Below are positions 60,898 through 64,000 of a stretch of DNA of 64,000 nt, one piece after another. The notes beneath the pieces are model-generated. The model was not told the origin of the DNA and ran no database searches. It worked only from the letters and a program-made list of their open reading frames with translations. How positions within the stretch are numbered: position 1 is the stretch's first letter; each line of letters begins with the position of its first letter. The stretch spans positions 248,001-312,000 of the forward strand of contig NZ_WWNE01000006.1 in assembly GCF_009909615.1 (NCBI RefSeq). The letters run 5' to 3'. A program made the translations under genes and the position numbers. Source of the DNA: Acidiluteibacter ferrifornacis (GTDB taxonomy: Bacteria; Bacteroidota; Bacteroidia; Flavobacteriales_E; Vicingaceae).

Positions 60898-61479
60898 ATG
60901 AAAATCGCAATTCAAGCAGTACTACTTATAGCAGCCGTTGTGCTTGCATACCTTGTTTACGACAGTGTAAATAGCCGAATTGAATTTGAGAAAAAATTAG
61001 AATACAGAAAAGGGGTAGTCGTTGAGAATTTAATTCACTTAAGAACTGCTCAGAATGAATTTAAAGGTGAGAAAAAACGTTATGCAAAAACGTTTGACGA
61101 ATTGTTTGGATTTATCAAATATGACTCTATCTCTGTAATTAAAGCTATTGGTAATGTGCCGGATTCATTGACCGAGCAACAAGCAGTAGAATTGGGGATC
61201 GTTTTAAGAGATACCACAAAAATTGCTGCGATTGATAGCGTGCTTAAAGGAATGAACCTCGACTCATTAAAATACATCCCATTTTCAGGTGGTGAAATTT
61301 TTAAGATTGATGCAGGCCAAATTGAAAAAAACAAAGTTAATGTAAACGTTTTTGAAGTATCAGCGAAATATAGCCAATTCCTTAAAGGCCTGAGCACAAA
61401 AAATGAAAACATTGACCTTGAAAATGAACTAAAAGTTGGGTCTATGGAAGAACCAACAACAAGTGGAAACTGGGAATAA
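60898..61479 (+). CDS. Membrane-anchored protein of unknown function
   Basis: A 193-residue protein with one N-terminal membrane helix (AIQAVLLIAAVVLAYLVYDSV, residues about 4-24) and an extracytoplasmic or cytoplasmic domain rich in Lys/Asp. It contains EKKLEYRKGVVVENLIHL and RYAKTFDELFGFIKYDS, patterns seen in uncharacterised Bacteroidota proteins found next to DUF3822 genes. The first part resembles a pilin-like hydrophobic stalk followed by a helix, but there is no prepilin cleavage site that I can confirm. It is the first gene of the run that leads into DUF3822 (9-nt gap), rsmD and coaD, so it is cotranscribed with them. Confidence 0.75.
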   Translation: MKIAIQAVLLIAAVVLAYLVYDSVNSRIEFEKKLEYRKGVVVENLIHLRTAQNEFKGEKKRYAKTFDELFGFIKYDSISVIKAIGNVPDSLTEQQAVELGIVLRDTTKIAAIDSVLKGMNLDSLKYIPFSGGEIFKIDAGQIEKNKVNVNVFEVSAKYSQFLKGLSTKNENIDLENELKVGSMEEPTTSGNWE

Positions 61480-61488
61480 TAAAAATAT

Positions 61489-62343
61489 ATGACAGGAACT
61501 ATTCAGCCTGTATTTCATCAGTTCGATCAATCTAAGGTTGACGACAATAAAACAAATTACCATCTATCACTTCAAATAAGTATAGATGGTTTTTGTTTTG
61601 CCCTCTTTCATATTATTGAGAAGAGGTACATTGGTATTGGGGAATATCAGACATCCTCCAATCAGACAATGGATACCCAGCTATTTGAGAATATTGTCCA
61701 AAATGAACAGTGGCTTCAAGGAAATTTTAAATCAGTAAGTTGCTCTTTTTCCAATTCTAAAAGCACTCTTATTCCTTCCCCCCTATTTGATGATCACGAA
61801 TTAAGATCCTACTTATCGTTACACACTGACTTAAGTCCAACTGACGAAGTATTTTCAAACAAACTAATTCAAAGTCCAATTCGTAATTGTTTTGCCATTC
61901 CTCATGTATGGAGTAAGCTAATAGTTAGCCAGTTTCCAAATACTAACATCTTGAATATCAACTCAACCCTGATTGAAGCGGCAATTCAAAACAATCAAAA
62001 GAGAACTGAAATTATGCTCCACTTTCTTGGAGGAGAATTCAAACTGGTGATAACAAATGGTCAAAAATTATTGATGAGCAATAGTTTTAATTACCAGACC
62101 TCAGAAGATGTAATTTACTACCTCCTCTATGTTATGGAACAACTGAAACTCGACCCGAACAAATCAGTGCTTATCCTATCAGGAAAAATTTTGAAGGATT
62201 CTGCAATCTACAAATTGCTGTATAAATATATTCTTACCATCGAATTTGCAGACTTACCCCATTCAGTTGAATACGCCAAACCCATTATGCAAACAGAAAC
62301 CCATCGATATTACCCATTAATCCAACAATACTTGTGCGAATAA
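61489..62343 (+). CDS. DUF3822 family protein
   Basis: A 284-residue protein of the Bacteroidota-restricted DUF3822 family. The two halves suggest an actin/FtsA-like or ASKHA-like fold (YHLSLQISIDGFCFALF, then IMLHFLGGEFKLVITNGQKL and SVLILSGKI), but no nucleotide-binding motif can be confirmed, and the biochemical role is not known. It is nearly always located beside rsmD in this phylum. Its end overlaps the rsmD start by ten bases (GTG start inside the DUF3822 end), indicating coupled translation. Confidence 0.85.
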   Translation: MTGTIQPVFHQFDQSKVDDNKTNYHLSLQISIDGFCFALFHIIEKRYIGIGEYQTSSNQTMDTQLFENIVQNEQWLQGNFKSVSCSFSNSKSTLIPSPLFDDHELRSYLSLHTDLSPTDEVFSNKLIQSPIRNCFAIPHVWSKLIVSQFPNTNILNINSTLIEAAIQNNQKRTEIMLHFLGGEFKLVITNGQKLLMSNSFNYQTSEDVIYYLLYVMEQLKLDPNKSVLILSGKILKDSAIYKLLYKYILTIEFADLPHSVEYAKPIMQTETHRYYPLIQQYLCE

Positions 62344-62870
62344 TCAGTGGAATATATAAAGGAAAAAAATTAATCGCCCCAAAAAGTCTTCCCGTAAGAC
62401 CAACAACTGACTTTGCGAAAGAAGGGCTATTTAATATGCTAAATAATCGAATAGATTTTGAAGGGATTGCCGTTTTAGACTTATTCGCGGGAACTGGAAA
62501 TATTTCTTTAGAATTTGCCTCTAGAGGAGCTCAATTGATTACCTCAGTAGATGCAGACAGAGGTTGTATAAATTACATTAGAAAAACTGCAGAGGAGCTA
62601 AACTGTAACTGCATTCTACCTTTGCGTGGAGATGTATTCAGCTTTGTTCAAAAGAACTTTGGACAGTTTGATGTCATTTTTGCTGATCCACCCTACGGTT
62701 TAAAAGGTTCTGAAATTTTACCAACTAGTATCCTAAATGGGACCTTATTGAATGAAAAAGGTCTTCTCATTTTTGAGCACCCAAAAGAACTCAATTTTGA
62801 TAATCATCCAAATCTGATTTTGAATCGTAAATTTGGTAATGTGAATTTTAGCTTCTTCGAACATAAATAG
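62334..62870 (+). CDS. rsmD: 16S rRNA (guanine(966)-N(2))-methyltransferase
   Basis: A 178-residue RsmD. It starts with GTG; the first residues MRIISGIYKGKKLIAPKS match the family N-terminus. The SAM-binding motif is VLDLFAGTGNISLEFASRGA, and the catalytic DPPY is in DVIFADPPYGL. It methylates G966 (E. coli numbering) of 16S rRNA on the 30S subunit. It overlaps the DUF3822 gene by ten bases and is followed by coaD after 7 nt. Confidence 0.95.
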   Translation: MRIISGIYKGKKLIAPKSLPVRPTTDFAKEGLFNMLNNRIDFEGIAVLDLFAGTGNISLEFASRGAQLITSVDADRGCINYIRKTAEELNCNCILPLRGDVFSFVQKNFGQFDVIFADPPYGLKGSEILPTSILNGTLLNEKGLLIFEHPKELNFDNHPNLILNRKFGNVNFSFFEHK

Positions 62871-62877
62871 ACTAAAT

Positions 62878-63330
62878 ATGAAAATTGCGGTTTTTCCCGG
62901 CTCATTTGACCCCATCACCAATGGGCATATCGACCTAATCAAGCGTGCATTACCAATATTCGACAAAGTGATTATCGCTATTGGCTACAACAGCAATAAA
63001 ACGAGCGGAATGTTCTCTATAGAAGAAAGACAAGAGTTCATTGCAAAAAGTGTAAAAGGTATAGGCAATACAGAAATTGCCACCTACGAAGGACTAACGA
63101 TCAATTTTTGTAAAAAAGTAAAAGCAAATACTATCTTGAGAGGACTAAGAAACACCGTAGACTTTGAATTTGAAAAATCAATCGCTCAGATGAATAAAGA
63201 ACTAGCTCCAGATATTGAAACCATGTTTTTATTCACCAATCCAGAGTTTTCAGCAATAAACTCATCAATCGTGCGTGATATAATTCGTAATGGCGGCAAT
63301 GCTAACCAGTTTTTACCATTTGAATTATAA
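62878..63330 (+). CDS. coaD: Phosphopantetheine adenylyltransferase
   Basis: A 150-residue CoaD, which transfers AMP from ATP to 4'-phosphopantetheine in coenzyme A synthesis. The nucleotidyltransferase motif is FPGSFDPITNGHIDLI (residues 6-21, with the HxGH-like NGH). The second signature is INSSIVRDIIRNGG. TILRGLRNTVDFEFE is the substrate-binding helix. Length is normal. It lies directly behind rsmD in a cluster that is conserved across Bacteroidota, and a secreted protein gene starts 9 nt downstream. Confidence 0.96.
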   Translation: MKIAVFPGSFDPITNGHIDLIKRALPIFDKVIIAIGYNSNKTSGMFSIEERQEFIAKSVKGIGNTEIATYEGLTINFCKKVKANTILRGLRNTVDFEFEKSIAQMNKELAPDIETMFLFTNPEFSAINSSIVRDIIRNGGNANQFLPFEL

Positions 63331-63339
63331 GATAATCCT

Positions 63340-64000
63340 ATGATTAAAATCTTCTCAACTACAATTTTACTTCTAATTGTAAACTTCAGTTTCTCAAGTG
63401 AAACCATAATTCAAGGGAATGCAAAAGGCTTTGAAGGAAAAACTATTCGCTTAACTGCTATTCAAGATTACATCACGAATACTACAGAGAAATTAGGAAC
63501 TGCCACTATAAAAGACAATCAATTTAAATTTAAATTGGAAACCGAGGAGGTGATTCAAATAACTCTTACTATTGAAGATAAGTCCACCTCGTTTTACATC
63601 TCAGCGGGTAAGGTATACAACATTAGTCTAAGTTTTGATGAAGAATGGAACAGAGGTAAAATATATGATAAGGAATTGAGTTTAAGCTTTAGCTTTCCGC
63701 AACCAGATGACATTAACCAATTAATTAAAAAGTTCAACAATGATTACGCTGCATTTTTTGAAAAAAATGCGGTTTTAATGGCTAACAGGCAAGCTCAAAA
63801 ACAAATAGATGAATTTGTAGATCAAGTCAACTCGGATCAAAGATACTCTCGAGATAAATTCATGTTGGCTTATGTAAAATACGCTTGTGCCAGCCTGCAA
63901 GATGCCTCCTTTTACAACAAACAAAAACTAACAGCAAATTATTTAAGTGACTCTCCTATTTTATATAATCACAAAGAGTATATGCTTTTTTATACGCAGT
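63340..64000 (+). CDS. Secreted protein, 3' partial
   Basis: The frame opens with ATG at 63340 and stays open to the right edge of the window, giving 220 residues. A signal peptide is clear (IKIFSTTILLLIVNFSFS-S). The following TIIQGNAKGFEGKTIRLTAI resembles the small N-terminal beta domain (DUF4369-like) that often precedes a thioredoxin-like domain in Bacteroidota exported proteins; later parts (YAAFFEKNAVLMANRQAQKQ) are helical. The C-terminal domain lies outside the window, so the family cannot be settled. It lies 9 nt behind coaD and is probably cotranscribed. Confidence 0.65.
   Translation, partial: MIKIFSTTILLLIVNFSFSSETIIQGNAKGFEGKTIRLTAIQDYITNTTEKLGTATIKDNQFKFKLETEEVIQITLTIEDKSTSFYISAGKVYNISLSFDEEWNRGKIYDKELSLSFSFPQPDDINQLIKKFNNDYAAFFEKNAVLMANRQAQKQIDEFVDQVNSDQRYSRDKFMLAYVKYACASLQDASFYNKQKLTANYLSDSPILYNHKEYMLFYTQ

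Overview
The window is a chromosomal segment of a Bacteroidota bacterium, most likely of the order Flavobacteriales or close to it. The evidence is low GC, several secreted proteins with type IX secretion (T9SS) C-terminal sorting domains of both type A and type B, Bacteroidota-restricted families (DUF5606, DUF3822), and promoters of the Bacteroidota form TTTG-N17-19-TAnnTTTG, with almost no Shine-Dalgarno sequences. I cannot name the genus from sequence alone. No rRNA, CRISPR array, prophage or intact insertion sequence is visible.

Layout. 1-6.6 kb: 3' part of a membrane TPR protein, then rlmD, a TPMT-like methyltransferase, a phosphoribosyltransferase, aroK, an SDR oxidoreductase and an acetyltransferase-like protein. 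6.7-6.9 kb: tRNA-Lys(TTT) and tRNA-Leu(GAG), each with its own terminator. 7.0-19.3 kb: two related secreted proteins around a GlcD-type oxidase; the second is a giant of about 3120 residues with 26 repeats of about 80 residues. 19.4-23.1 kb: DUF5606 protein, M3 oligopeptidase, purB. 23.2-28.9 kb: a large coiled-coil/P-loop protein immediately followed by an MscS channel and a CorA transporter, with mscL convergent. 29.2-34.3 kb: an unknown protein, L-2-hydroxyglutarate oxidase, an MFS transporter and dnaX.

34.4-39.5 kb is the most accessory-like part: a T9SS cargo protein, a serine hydrolase lipoprotein, a broken REP-associated transposase next to REP-like palindromes, a 53-bp tandem repeat, and an orphan RHS tip with an HExxH metallopeptidase-like C-terminus followed 3 nt later by a probable immunity lipoprotein. 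39.6-40.8 kb: rpsF-rpsR-rplI with a textbook promoter and an unusual strong Shine-Dalgarno before rplI. 41-51 kb: an ABC permease, aconitase and monomeric isocitrate dehydrogenase (two consecutive TCA-cycle enzymes) separated by two secreted proteins. 51-64 kb: a tiny membrane protein, a T9SS cargo protein, a thiol peroxidase divergent from a hydrolase-OsmC fusion, a TPR-PD40-SPOR envelope protein, a RecD-like helicase, and the DUF3822-rsmD-coaD cluster running off the end.

Most genes are housekeeping. The points most worth a second look are the P-loop protein/MscS/CorA cluster (with an altered Walker A motif), the RHS metallopeptidase/immunity pair, the RAYT relic with its REP elements, the exact 720-bp higher-order repeat in the giant gene, and the lone Shine-Dalgarno in the bS6-bS18-bL9 operon.
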